A DNA stretch of 64,000 nucleotides from Brachionus plicatilis (GCA_010279815.1 QEOQ01000192.1:666961-730960); one strand, 5' to 3'; positions 22,569 through 32,546 are shown, numbered from the stretch's first letter. The notes: generated by a model not told the origin, from the letters alone. Program-made: numbers and translations.

Positions 22569-24044
22569 TTAAATGAAGTGAATGAGGCGATTTTTTTTGT
22601 CCAAAACTGAAATTCTCTGATCCATAAAAGCATGAAAATAGTCAATTTCCTCAATGCGCCTTGGATCAAGTCTCTTTTGTACCAGAAGAATTCCGTCCAA
22701 GTTGTAAACAGTGAGCTTTAAATTTTTTCTATTCAAAACATAAACCAAATCGTTCGAGTCGATTTGAATGAGACACAAGTCTCTATTGAAGTCGATCTCA
22801 AACGATTTGCTTACTTTGCCATTTCTCTCACTGATCAATCTAACTCTCGCCTTTTCCAAGTCCAAAAAAAACAATCTATCATTTTGTATTTGAACCAAAT
22901 GGTAACTTTTGGGCACATAAAACCCTGCAGATCGGTCACCACCCTGCATTGTATAGGTCTCAAGCAGTTTAAAACTAAAGTCATATTTGTCAATTTGATT
23001 GTTTTGTTTGACCAAATAGACGAACTTGTCGCACATCAAAATATTTTGTGGCGAATGCGCCAGGCCCTTGGTCTTGAACAGAGTCAAATTTTCATCATAA
23101 AGCTTCAAATAGTCCTGGGACTCATTGAATTTATTCGAGATCAGGACCACAAAAAAATTGTTGTAATTGTTGGTGACCACTTTTTTGAGCCTGTAGGCCC
23201 CTATTGACTCGCTGATCTTGCGCACTATTTTGCTGTCCTCGACCAGGTCTATGTTTAGTGTAAACTGGAAGTTGTCATACAAAGCCTCTTCGACCACCTT
23301 AATCAAAGTGGAGTCGGGCAAAAAACCCAGAATAATATTTTTACAATTGAAAGGAATTTTGTATTCAAAAGAACGAAATTTTTTTAAATCAATCATGGAT
23401 GAAGTGAAGTATGCCGAGTGCGAGACCAATTTGTTGTCATTGATGCCAGTTTCCAGTTTTCCAAGAAAAGAATTTAGGTCCACTTTGAGATTTGACTTGA
23501 CAAATCGAATTTCTGGCTTGGATAAATTTTTTTTTACCAACTCAACTCTCTTGAGGCCATGCTCAATATTTTCCACCAACTTGTCCGCATTTTGATGCTT
23601 GGTTATCTTGAATCTTGGCACACTCTCCAAAGCCATTAGGCTGTTTTCTTTGTGTTCGTTCAATTGTCTTATCAGAGAGTCGCGTGATTTTTTTAGGTCT
23701 TCGATCAATTTTTCTGTCCTGGCATCAATTTCGTGCTCGATGCTCAAGTATTGTTGGTTGATGTGTTCCTGGCATTTCTGAACATTTTGCTCTAGAGCCT
23801 TGTTTTTTTGTCTTATTTCATCTAGTTGTTCGTCAGACAATGGTTCTGGCTCTTTGCTCACCAGATTCAGGATGAATTTGTTTGTGGGAAAGGGCTGCGA
23901 GTGTTCGCTCTTGCAAAATGGACATTTTTCTTCCAAATTGGCGCATCCGGCACATATTGAGTTGCCACAGGGCAGAACTTTGGGCACTTTGGATCTGCAG
24001 TCATACTCGGATAGACATTTCGAGCAACTGGGAGATTTTGTCAT
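22569..24044 (-). CDS. RING-finger/coiled-coil protein (TRIM-like)
   Basis: An intronless 491-residue protein. An N-terminal RING finger uses Cys7, Cys10, Cys26, Cys31, Cys34, Cys41 and Cys44. The usual His after the third Cys is Asn28 (LPCGNSICAGC), so metal ligation at that site may be altered. Residues about 70-200 form a charged helical region with coiled-coil character (IEHEIDARTEKLIEDLKKS). No B-box is evident between them. Residues 220-491 have repeated short beta-like blocks (LKLYDENLTLF, LTVYNLDGILL, ISVLDKKNRLI) suggestive of a beta-propeller such as NHL/WD-type. RING proteins of this layout are usually E3 ubiquitin ligases; substrate unknown. The start is the first ATG, 6 codons before the first RING cysteine. 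Confidence 0.85.
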   Translation of the reverse strand: MTKSPSCSKCLSEYDCRSKVPKVLPCGNSICAGCANLEEKCPFCKSEHSQPFPTNKFILNLVSKEPEPLSDEQLDEIRQKNKALEQNVQKCQEHINQQYLSIEHEIDARTEKLIEDLKKSRDSLIRQLNEHKENSLMALESVPRFKITKHQNADKLVENIEHGLKRVELVKKNLSKPEIRFVKSNLKVDLNSFLGKLETGINDNKLVSHSAYFTSSMIDLKKFRSFEYKIPFNCKNIILGFLPDSTLIKVVEEALYDNFQFTLNIDLVEDSKIVRKISESIGAYRLKKVVTNNYNNFFVVLISNKFNESQDYLKLYDENLTLFKTKGLAHSPQNILMCDKFVYLVKQNNQIDKYDFSFKLLETYTMQGGDRSAGFYVPKSYHLVQIQNDRLFFLDLEKARVRLISERNGKVSKSFEIDFNRDLCLIQIDSNDLVYVLNRKNLKLTVYNLDGILLVQKRLDPRRIEEIDYFHAFMDQRISVLDKKNRLIHFI

Positions 24045-24546
24045 TTTTTTAATTTTGATTTTATTGAGAAAATAAATGTAATGTTTTAAATAATTCTTTT
24101 AATTTCCATGTTGTCATGGTGTTTTTTATTTTTTTTATTTTGTTAGCTAATATACACGTAATATGTAACATTATGATTCAGGTAATGCATTAGACTTGTT
24201 TTGCCAAACGAAATTTTTTTTGACTTTTGGTGGGTTTTGTTTAAAAATCTTGAAAGAAAAAAGAATCGATACTTTAATTAGATGAGAGCAATGTTAAGTT
24301 TTCTATTTATTGCATAACAGTTAAACATTAAGTACCGCGCTAGGGTTTTGTTTTTGCCGAGCTAGTCAAATGGAATTTGTTTTTAAACATTAAAAATTAA
24401 TTCATTTAAAAAAGGCCTGTTGACTGCATAAATTTGTATTTATGCTTTTTTTTATTTTTAACTAATAGGTTTTAAGCTATAAATCAAAAAGCGATAACTA
24501 GTAAAATATTTGAATCCAATTTAAAAATAATTAAAATCATTTTTTT

Positions 24547-24663
24547 TTCTCGAACAATTTTTTATTGATGCAAAAATTATAAAATGAAAACAAAATTAAA
24601 AATATTTGCAATGTTATAATTGTTTCCTTATCTCTTATTTCTCAGAACTTATAAATACTTGAA
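24547..24663. repeat. Dispersed 120-bp repeat, copy 2
   Basis: Direct-orientation copy of 19361-19483, with a short deletion after the CTTATC segment and a handful of substitutions. Flanks are unrelated to those of copy 1. Confidence 0.75.
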
Positions 24664-26417
24664 GTGAAAAAGAGGTATTTTACGATAATTTTGATAAAAT
24701 TTGGTAAAAAATTTTTGAAAAAGCGTCTTTTTATTCCAAAAATCGAAAATTAAAATTTTTTTTAAACGATTTTAAAAAATAACTATTTTTAACCATAAAT
24801 TACGTTAATTTTGTTTATTTTTTGTAAAAATTGATAAAAAAAGTCAAATTTAGAAATGCCAATGATCAGACCAGTCACCATCTCTTTGAATTAGTATCTC
24901 AATAACCTTATATTATTTAATTGATATTTTTAAAATAACAGATAATCAAAGATTAAAAAATCTTTTTTTTTAAATGATCTTATATGTTTGATCTTATATG
25001 TGGGTCTAAAGATTGGAAGCTCTAAATGAAATCAAATAATTTGCTTAGGAATTGATTTGTTTAAAATTAATTGTTTATACGATATTTAGTATTTATGAGT
25101 CATAAAAAATACCAAACGCAGCCATTTAAAATTTTCGCAGACCGAAAAACGAAATAAAATTTAATAAAAATTATAAAAGTCTTTACTTTAACCAACAGAA
25201 TATTTTTATCAACTTTTTTTCCTCAATTTTTTAGCTAATTCGCAAGATATTCATTTTGTCGAAAATTTTTTTATCGAAAATAAATGTGAGAAAATCATTT
25301 TATTGAAAAATAAATATTATATTATATAATATTTTAAATGTCATTTATTACTATGAAAAAGTCCAACTAATTTCTTAAAAAAATTCCAATAAATTTTATT
25401 TTTTGTATTCGAATAAAATAGATTTTAATTCATCACCTTTTTTCTTCTTTTTTTTTTGGTTAAACATTACCGTGCTGAATCTGCTCAATCAAAATTTCGG
25501 TCAAATTTTGCTTTTAAATTAGCTTATTTTTTATTAAATAATCTTTACTTTTTTCAATAGAAAAAATGTTCTAGAAATATTTTCGATCAAGTAAATTCTT
25601 TAAAGGATATTCAACAAAAAAAATTTCGACAAATTGATTTCGATAAAAAAAAAATTTGATAATATGATATAATGCCAACTAGTTCGATACACACTTACAA
25701 ATCGTTTAATTTAAAAAAAATGGATGAATGTTTTTCACATCTTAAATTCCTTTTTTCCTAACCAAGTTTTACCTTTACCTCTGATTACTTCGGAACAATC
25801 AAATTAATACTTAAAATCTACATTTTAACATTCTATTGAATCTTTTAAGTAATTTTTAAATTAACTGGACGAGAAAAATGTTTTATTTTTTGACTAAAAA
25901 TTCTGTAAACTTCGATTAATTACTTTTCTGTCAGTATTGCTATTCCGCCTTATAGGGGAAATTTAAAATTCTGAAAAATAATAAAGATATATTTTTTAAT
26001 TTGAAAACTAAAAGCTAAAGGAAAATTTGGACTTTTTTAAAAAATATTAGTCATGATTTTGAATCTTGAATTGATTTTTAATGTTGAAAAATTTAACTAG
26101 TGAGACCGCATCAAAAATTATGATTTTTAATTCTTTGAATAAAAAAAAAAATTTAAATTATTTCAAAATTAATTTTAATTTTACATTTATAATCCTGCAC
26201 AAAAAACTAAAAAATCAGTTTTTGAAAATCAAATTTTAATATTTAAAGCATTAGAAGAGGATTTTTGGTTTTTAATTTGGCGATTGTTTTGAATTTCCGT
26301 ATTTTGATGTCGCAGAATAGGATTATTTGATTTTAACATGGGATCGATGGTCATTTATGTATGCGCCAAAATTTTCTATTTAACATTTGGTGCACACAAA
26401 TCTTCGAAAAGTTTTAC

Positions 26418-26470
26418 CAGAGTTGTTTTAAAGTCACAAGTCAAGTCAAAGTCATTACTTGTACTTTTAA
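26418..26470 (+). mobile_element. hAT-like MITE left end
   Basis: CAGAGTTGTTTTAAAGTCAC followed by AAGTCAAGTCAAAGTCATT, matching the terminal sequence of elements at 28416 and 60891. The matching right end may lie near 26660 (AAGTACAAGTTTAGACTTG), but this is not certain. Confidence 0.45.
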
Positions 26471-27395
26471 ATTTTTTTAAGGTCCAATTCTTGGCTTGTT
26501 AAAAAATATTTAAAAAGTGGTATAGTGAAGTTAAAATAAAAATTGAGCAAAAAACAAATTTGTTGCAGTATATTCTCTAATATTTTTTATTAACTTTTAT
26601 TTTTAATTATCAAAAAATGAAGAATTTGTATTCGAAATTCACAACACAATAAAAAGTACAAGTTTAGACTTGAACTATAAAAAATATAATAAAATTAAAT
26701 TTTGATGAATATTTTGTTTTTTTGGTAAAATAAAAAAAAAAGTTTTGCCTTGTAAAAGAGTCATTGATTTATTTAATTCTCTCAAAATATAAGATTAAAA
26801 AAAAACTTTTTTTTATCTTTACTTTTGTAAAAATCTGGGTTTACAGTGAAACTATTTTTTTAAATTCTACCAAAAAAATAAAATATCCAAAAAAATTTAA
26901 TTTTTTATTCGATCATATACTTAAAAAAATTTATTGTGCATCAGCCAAATTTTGTTTATTTATGAAAAATATAAAGTCACTTTATACGAGTCAAGAAAAT
27001 GAGTTAAGAAAACTATTCGTAGAAAGTTAATTATTTTCCAAATTTTAAAAAATTCAAATTTTAATTATTATCTAAATTATCTTTGAAAATATTGGTTAAT
27101 TTAGGATTAATTAAAAAAAGGTTTTAAAAATCATAACTTAAAAATATTAAAGTAGAGAAGAACAAAATTTATTTAATGATAAAACTGAACTAAAAAAAAT
27201 TTAAATATTTTTTAGTACCTTTGCTAAAATTTGTGGAAAAAATGAAAACGGAGTAATTTAATTTAATTTGAAATATTTAGAAGCTGAAAAATTATAAAAA
27301 GAAAAATTTTATTTTAATTTTTTCAAAATGAAAATGCAAAAAAATGATCATTTGAAAAATAAGACATAAAAAATTTTTGTGAAACTATATACGTG

Positions 27396-27499
27396 AAGAT
27401 GTCGCTTCGATGTATCAAAAATAGTAAAGTTGAAGCGAATTAACTTTATATTTAAATCGATGATGATATTTAAATATGGGTTTTTTTATTAGAAAAAGC
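27396..27499 (+). promoter_or_regulatory. U1 snRNA promoter, copy 1
   Basis: Two elements are shared with the other U1 gene at matching distances. A proximal-sequence-element-like AAGATGTCGCTT lies about 100 bp upstream (27396-27407), and a TATA-like TTTAAATA lies 31 bp upstream (27469). Sequence between them is not conserved, which argues these two are functional. snRNA genes in animals are driven by such a PSE; the assignment is by analogy and position. Confidence 0.6.
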
Positions 27500-27662
27500 A
27501 TACTTACCTGGCGCAATTGTACAGGCGATCAAGAACTCCTTACGATCCAACTGAGATTCGCCCATTGCACAACTGGGTTAGTTGACGTTGGCGATTTCCA
27601 CAAATGATGGAAACTCGGGCGCACAATTTGTGAGAGTGGGACTGCGTACGCGCTGTCCCGAA
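27500..27662 (+). ncRNA. RNU1: U1 spliceosomal snRNA, copy 1
   Basis: U1 snRNA recognises the 5' splice site. This copy begins ATACTTACCTG, the universal 5' end. Stem-loop I keeps the U1-70K loop GATCAAGAAC, and stem-loop II keeps the U1A loop ATTGCAC closed by CCC/GGG. The conserved GCGATTTCC...GGAAACTCG of stem-loop III follows, then the Sm-site region AATTTGTGAG. The final stem-loop is GGGACTGCGTACGCGCTGTCCC-like, with a TACG tetraloop. Length of about 163 nt is normal. Compared with copy 2 it differs in many stem positions with compensating changes, so both appear structurally sound. Confidence 0.93.
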
Positions 27663-27690
27663 TAATAAAAAATAAAATGAAAATATCCCA
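27663..27690 (+). terminator. Conserved U1 3' flank (3'-box candidate)
   Basis: After CCCGAAT both U1 genes continue with a near-identical AT-rich tract ending AAATGAAAAT. It is shared by the two genes immediately after the RNA end, where animal snRNA genes carry a 3'-end formation signal. The role is inferred from position. Confidence 0.45.
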
Positions 27691-27806
27691 AATATTAAAT
27701 AATGATTAATCTTTTTATTTGATATTTGTTAATCTAATAAAATTCTAATAAAATTTCTGTGTGGAGAAATAAAAACTATAAAATTTTATTTTTCTAAACT
27801 TCACTA

Positions 27807-27907
27807 AAGATGTCTGCTTATATTTTTTTTTTTCAGGTTAATAAAAAATATCATGTTTTTTTCAAGTTGAAATTTGTTTAAATAAAAGCTTTTTTCGGAT
27901 ACAAATC
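27807..27907 (+). promoter_or_regulatory. U1 snRNA promoter, copy 2
   Basis: AAAGATGTCTGCTT begins about 100 bp upstream of the RNA start (27807-27819) and TTTAAATA lies 31 bp upstream (27877). These are the same two elements, at the same distances, as in copy 1, in otherwise unrelated DNA. Confidence 0.6.
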
Positions 27908-28072
27908 ATACTTACTTGGCGTTAATGCTACGGCGATCAAGAACACCGTGCATTCGGGACCGAGGCTTAGTCATTGCACCACTGACTGGCTGAAGCTTGC
28001 GATTTCCTCAAATGAGGAAACTCGAGCGCACAATTTATGAGAGTGGGACTGCGTTCGCGCTGTCCCGAATAA
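27908..28072 (+). ncRNA. RNU1: U1 spliceosomal snRNA, variant copy 2
   Basis: All U1 landmarks are present: U1-70K loop GATCAAGAAC, U1A loop ATTGCAC closed by AGTC/GACT, the GCGATTTCC...GGAAACTCG stem-loop III, and a final stem-loop with the classic TTCG tetraloop. Two functional sites are changed. The 5' end reads ATACTTACTTG, so position 9, which normally pairs with the last exon base G, is U instead of C. The Sm-site core reads AATTTATGAG rather than AATTTGTGAG. Promoter and 3' flank are conserved with copy 1. It may be an expressed variant U1 with altered splice-site preference, or an early-stage pseudogene; the paired stems favour function. Confidence 0.88.
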
Positions 28073-28098
28073 TTAAAAATTAAATGAAAATCAAAAAA
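28073..28098 (+). terminator. Conserved U1 3' flank, copy 2
   Basis: Same AT-rich tract ending AAATGAAAATC as after copy 1, directly behind the final stem-loop. Candidate 3'-box. Confidence 0.45.
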
Positions 28099-28415
28099 TT
28101 TATTTTGAAAAATTTAAATTTTTTTCTTAATTAATCCTTAATCTTTTTGAAACTTTTCTTTTCCAAAATATTTTTTTATAGTCTCAATAGTCTCAAATGG
28201 ATAAAAAATTAATGAATTAATCTTTTTTTTTTCAAAAAATTTCTTCCTCGAAAATGCTTTTCTTAGCTTAGATCTATTTGCCCGCAAAAATTCTAATAAT
28301 TCTATATTGAATATTTATTTTAAATCTAATTAATTTTTTTTAATTACTAAGCTAAACTCCAAAGAGTTTAAAAAAATTGTAATTTTTTGAAATATGCTAA
28401 TTTAAATAAAAAAAT

Positions 28416-29193
28416 CAGAGTTGCATAAAAGTCACAAGTCATGTGCAAATCAGGACTTTGACTTTTTTCAAAAATTTAAAAAAAACAAGTCAAGAGTTTT
28501 ACTTATTTTAAGAATAGAATTAAAATATACAAAAAAATTATAAGTATTGAATTTTTTTATTTAGGAAAAAATAAAATTATTTAGCAAAGTAAAATTTTTG
28601 ATCAAATTTCAAGCGCTAAATCTTGCTCAAACACTTTTAAATGCGCAAATAAATTTCATTGCATTTTTCGATATTAAAATCCTTTTTCAAAAGTTTAAAA
28701 ATAAAGCTTTGATATTTTAAAAAAATTAAAAATCTGCGATGAAATTTAATTGCGCATCTAAAAATTTTCGAGCAAGATTGAGCGCTTGAAATTTGTTCAA
28801 AAATTTTACTTTGCTTTAAATTTCTATTTCAATGTAAATATTGAACCATGATTTTTTAAACAATTCACATAATTGTGATATTCTTTTTAAGTGAATTTAT
28901 TAGTAAAAACAAAAAAAATTTGTGCTTAAAAAAATTTTAGGAATAAATAAAACAAGATAAAAAATATTAAAAAATTTATTAAAAATATAAAAAATCAAGA
29001 TATAAAAAAATTCATGACTTGTAATTTTCATATTTTTGTAACAAGTCAAAGTCCTGACTAGTTTTTTTAAAATTTTTGAAACAAGTCAAAGTCCTTACTT
29101 GTTTTTTTAAAAAATATATTTTCAAGTCAAGGTCATACTTTGACTTGTTTTTGACATGTCAAGACATTTTTTTCTTGACTTTGATACAAGCCT
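28416..29193. mobile_element. hAT-like MITE/foldback with AAGTCA repeats
   Basis: The left end CAGAGTTGCATAAAAGTCAC resembles the hAT-like ends at 60891 and 26418. The right end read in reverse (AGGCTTGTATCAAAGTCAAG) is a degenerate match to it. Both ends are followed inward by repeated ACAAGTCAAAGTC words. No clean target duplication was found. The interior carries the long inverted repeat 28583-28816. Confidence 0.45.
28583..28816. repeat. Long inverted repeat, about 85-90 bp arms
   Basis: 28583-28672 and 28731-28816 are reverse complements at high identity. Landmarks are AGCAAAGTAAAATTTTTGA, TCAAGCGCT, TCTTGCTC, ATGCGCAA and AAATTTCATTGC. The spacer is about 60 bp. It would form a strong hairpin RNA if transcribed. 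Confidence 0.7.
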
Positions 29194-29248
29194 AAAAAAA
29201 ATTACTTCTTAAACAAAGTGGCAAAATGAAAATAATTTCAAATTTTTA

Positions 29249-29381
29249 CATTTTCATATTTTTAGATTTTTTGTGCAATATTTAAGAAAATAAAAAAAAA
29301 TCTTCCAAATTATTTAGTTACCAAAATAAAAAAAAAAATTTTTTTGAAATATTGCACAAAAAATCTAAAAATGTGAAAATG
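29249..29381. repeat. Inverted repeat, 35-nt arms, one mismatch
   Basis: 29249-29283 and 29347-29381 are reverse complements with one mismatch (CATTTTCATATTT versus CATTTTCACATTT). The spacer is about 63 nt. Probably a MITE core; no target duplication seen. Confidence 0.7.
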
Positions 29382-29612
29382 AAAAAATGTTTTTTTATCT
29401 AAGTTTAAACCAAAATTTTTGATTAGTTACATGGAATACTTAATTTTTGAATTTCCTTTAAAATAAAATGTTTAAAAGTATCAAAAATTTTAAATTATTT
29501 TTCTTATTGAATTTTTTTATTTCAAAAATATTTTTTCACTAAAATTTTTCATTTCTTTTGTATCAAATATTTGCATTAAATATTTCAGGTTCATACTTTC
29601 TATTTGAGCTAC

Positions 29613-29766
<154 letters not shown>

Positions 29767-31210
29767 ATTTTATTCCAACATAAAAAAACATTTAATCACT
29801 ATTTAAACAAAGAATTCAAGAATGTTAACATAAATGATTCAAAGTTTTTGGATAAATTTTTCTTAATATTCTTTAAAAAAAAAATGAAAAAATTACAAAG
29901 TTTAAAAATAATAGACTATAAATTATAGATTAAATTAAAAAATTATAAGTTACAAAAAATTTTTTGGATTTATCTAAAAATTATGAAAGATAGACTTATC
30001 GAAATGTGCATTTTTAAAATCTTTATTCGTGTTTGTTCTAGCAAAAATTATTTTTATCAAGAGAAAATTTTATCAATAGGCAATTTTTCTGTAAATCCAC
30101 CAGAGTATCGCATAAACTCAAAGAGACAAACAAATGTAACTTGCATCCCAGCTAAATCATGAATTCACAATAAATAAAAATTAATTTAATTTTCAAAAAT
30201 TACAGAAAATTTCAAACTAAATGATAAGGCAAGATATTTTTCAATAATAGTAAAAAAGTCCAAAAAAATAGTTTTATCAATAAAAAATCAAACAAGTTAA
30301 AATTAAAATATCTCTTTTATCAAAATTAAATCATTTGACAGTTCTTTCGGTTTTATTTTTAAAAAATTGAAATATCTTTCAATATATTTCACTTTTTTAT
30401 TAATAACAAATTTTTGGGAACAATTTTTAAAAGAATTGTCGAACACATTTTCTTGAGTTTCTAACCAAATAAAGTTCAATATTTTTGGATTATTTTGTTC
30501 GATTTTTAATAAATAAAATCAAGCATAAATCAATGAATCTATTAACTTATTACATAATTTAAAGATTATTCTTTTTTTTTATTTGCACACCAATCTTAGT
30601 TTATTTTTAATAAAAATATTTATTTCTAATTTTGTTTGAAATTTAAAAGAACAATTTTTAGTAATGGTTTAAATTGAAGAACTTGAATTCTTTGAGCACA
30701 ATCTTGCACTATGTTGAAGAAAAGTGGGGGTCAGTGTTTTAGTAGGACCCTATTATTCATTTTTATTTTTTTAACTTGTAAAATATAATTATTTATTTGT
30801 TTAATTATTTAAAATAAAAACTTAATTCAATTTGTTAGATCTATGTAATTTTAATTGATATTTTTAATTGATTTGGTGAAAAATAAAAACGAAATGGTTT
30901 TTGTTTTAAATTAAAAATAGAATTTTAATAATTTTTTTTAATTTGTGGTTTAGTTTACTGACGTCCTTTTGCAAAAAGAAATTAATTAATAAGAATAAAT
31001 TGGTTCAAAATATTTTACTAAATTTTATTTGAAAAAAAAAAAAGTAACATAATAAATTAAGCCTGAATTGAAGAATTTTTTTTGGGCAAAAAAAAAAAAA
31101 ATTTTTTTTTATCTTTAAGCAAAAAAATAAATAAAATAGCCTAAATAAAATCCCTTTTTTGACTAAAAGAGCTGAATTTTGATGAGTATAATAGATCTAA
31201 AAGAAAAAAT

Positions 31211-32470
31211 TTACAAAGTAGCCTGTCTCAATTCCTCATAAGAGATAACACCATCTCCATTGGTGTCCAGCGAGTTGAAATAGGCTCTCAGGTCAGCATC
31301 GCTCACCGGCCTCTCGGTGCCAGCATTGACATCATTGGCAATCGACTGGGCCTCATTGGCCGAAATCAAATTGGCCGAATCGGCCGATGTGATCAGACCA
31401 AAGGGACTTGCCGATGAAGCAAACGCCGCCGAGTCAAAACTAACCCCCAAATTGCTCAAATAAGCTCTGTACTCACTCAGACCACTTCTTTCCAAATCCA
31501 CCAGTCTCAAAGCTTCCACTTCGCCCTCCAACTCAGGCAGACCTAGCTCGCGGTGACTGTCCGAGGCGGTCACGGCCTCAGGAGCACCGATGCGCGCCGC
31601 TGCCTCCCTGAACTCCTCATGTCTAACCAACTCTGATCCATATCTTCTCACATACTCCTGGGGATCTGCCAGCTGACTTCCCAAATTTTTGTACTCTCTT
31701 CTGACCTCCACTTCGGGCGCCTCCCATTGTATGACCAAATTTCTTGGATTTGGCAAAACGCAGTCAGCCTCCGCGGGCTCAAAGACAACACGTCTTTTTT
31801 GCTGCTTGAAAGGAAGCCATTTTTCCACAAAAATTTGCTGCGGTTTTGGCGGAATTGGCGGCAGACGCTCCACGACCACTTTGCGCGCCGGAGGAGGCAA
31901 GACCTTGCCCGGCACCAGCACAGTGGTCTCGGGTATCCGTGGCGGAAGTGGTGGTGGAGCCTCGCGCAGCAAAAGAGGCGCTGGGTCAGCGGGCCTGGAC
32001 GGCGCCTGGCGCACAATTAGCGGAGGCGCTGGCGCAATCTGCCGATTGGGCAGTTGTCTGACAACAATGTCGCCGTGTTTGGGCGGCTGAGGCGGCTCCA
32101 AGAAGCGGATGGCCACGTCTTGCTTGTAGCGGATCTTGTCAGCTGGCTGCTTGCGGATTATTTCCGGGTTGGGGTCATTGTTCAACTTGTACTGGTCCAG
32201 AGAAATGGGTGGCAGGAACTTGCAGTTGGAGCCGCTTTGGGGACTGGTGGGCGCCAAGTTGAGCGCGTTGGTGGAGGAATAGACGCGGCTTGGCTGCGCG
32301 GGCAGGTACGCCTGGCTCAGTGTGTGGTAGTTGTCGCCCTGGTTGAGGTTGAGGGCCGAGTAGCTGCGGCGCAGGGCGTTGTCGACTATGTTGTCGATTG
32401 AGCTGGAGCCGTATGTTTGGTAAATTGGGCCAGACGAAATGCTGAAGGCTGATGTGCCGCTAGTGCTCAT
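31211..32470 (-). CDS. Proline-rich EF-hand protein with articulin-like repeats
   Basis: A 419-residue intronless protein. Residues about 1-100 are Ser/Tyr/Asn-rich. Residues about 130-260 are proline-rich, with repeated valine/proline/charged blocks (IVVRQLPNRQ, LIVRQAPSRP, KVVVERLPPIPPKP, IFVEKWLPFKQQKRRVVF) resembling VPV-type articulin/alveolin cytoskeletal repeats. A C-terminal EF-hand has the canonical loop DTNGDGVISYEE, with one calcium-binding loop visible. The frame extends 20 codons further upstream, but a TATA box lies only 9 bp before that earlier ATG, so the start at 32470 (MSTSGTSAFS) is preferred. Its GC content is far above its surroundings, as expected for a highly expressed gene. 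A cortical or structural calcium-responsive role is inferred. Confidence 0.85.
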   Translation of the reverse strand: MSTSGTSAFSISSGPIYQTYGSSSIDNIVDNALRRSYSALNLNQGDNYHTLSQAYLPAQPSRVYSSTNALNLAPTSPQSGSNCKFLPPISLDQYKLNNDPNPEIIRKQPADKIRYKQDVAIRFLEPPQPPKHGDIVVRQLPNRQIAPAPPLIVRQAPSRPADPAPLLLREAPPPLPPRIPETTVLVPGKVLPPPARKVVVERLPPIPPKPQQIFVEKWLPFKQQKRRVVFEPAEADCVLPNPRNLVIQWEAPEVEVRREYKNLGSQLADPQEYVRRYGSELVRHEEFREAAARIGAPEAVTASDSHRELGLPELEGEVEALRLVDLERSGLSEYRAYLSNLGVSFDSAAFASSASPFGLITSADSANLISANEAQSIANDVNAGTERPVSDADLRAYFNSLDTNGDGVISYEELRQATL

Positions 32471-32538
32471 TGTGGAACTTGTGTTCAACTTTTTTTTTAA
32501 TTGATTAGATAATGGAAATTTCCAAGTCAAGCAAGAGG

Positions 32539-32546
32539 TATTTATA
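32539..32546 (-). promoter_or_regulatory. TATA box of the EF-hand gene
   Basis: TATAAATA on the minus strand, about 69 bp upstream of the preferred ATG at 32470. It is too close to the alternative ATG at 32530 for that codon to lie well inside the transcript. Confidence 0.55.

Larger units (their letters stand above)
24045..27395. other. Intergenic, no gene
   Basis: AT-rich. It holds the second copy of the 120-bp repeat (24547-24663) and one hAT-like left end at 26418 (CAGAGTTGTTTTAAAGTCAC) followed by AAGTCA-type subterminal words; its right end is not certain. The open frame at 26764-27030 is low-complexity Lys/Phe/Ile and not convincing. Confidence 0.5.

Noticed and set aside
26764..27030. 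88-codon frame upstream of the U1 genes
   Set aside because: Lys/Phe/Ile-rich, no domain and no splice context; indistinguishable from background.
32471..32530. Upstream start of the EF-hand gene at 32530
   Set aside because: A TATA box at 32539-32546 is too close to it. The next ATG at 32470 fits a normal 5' leader.
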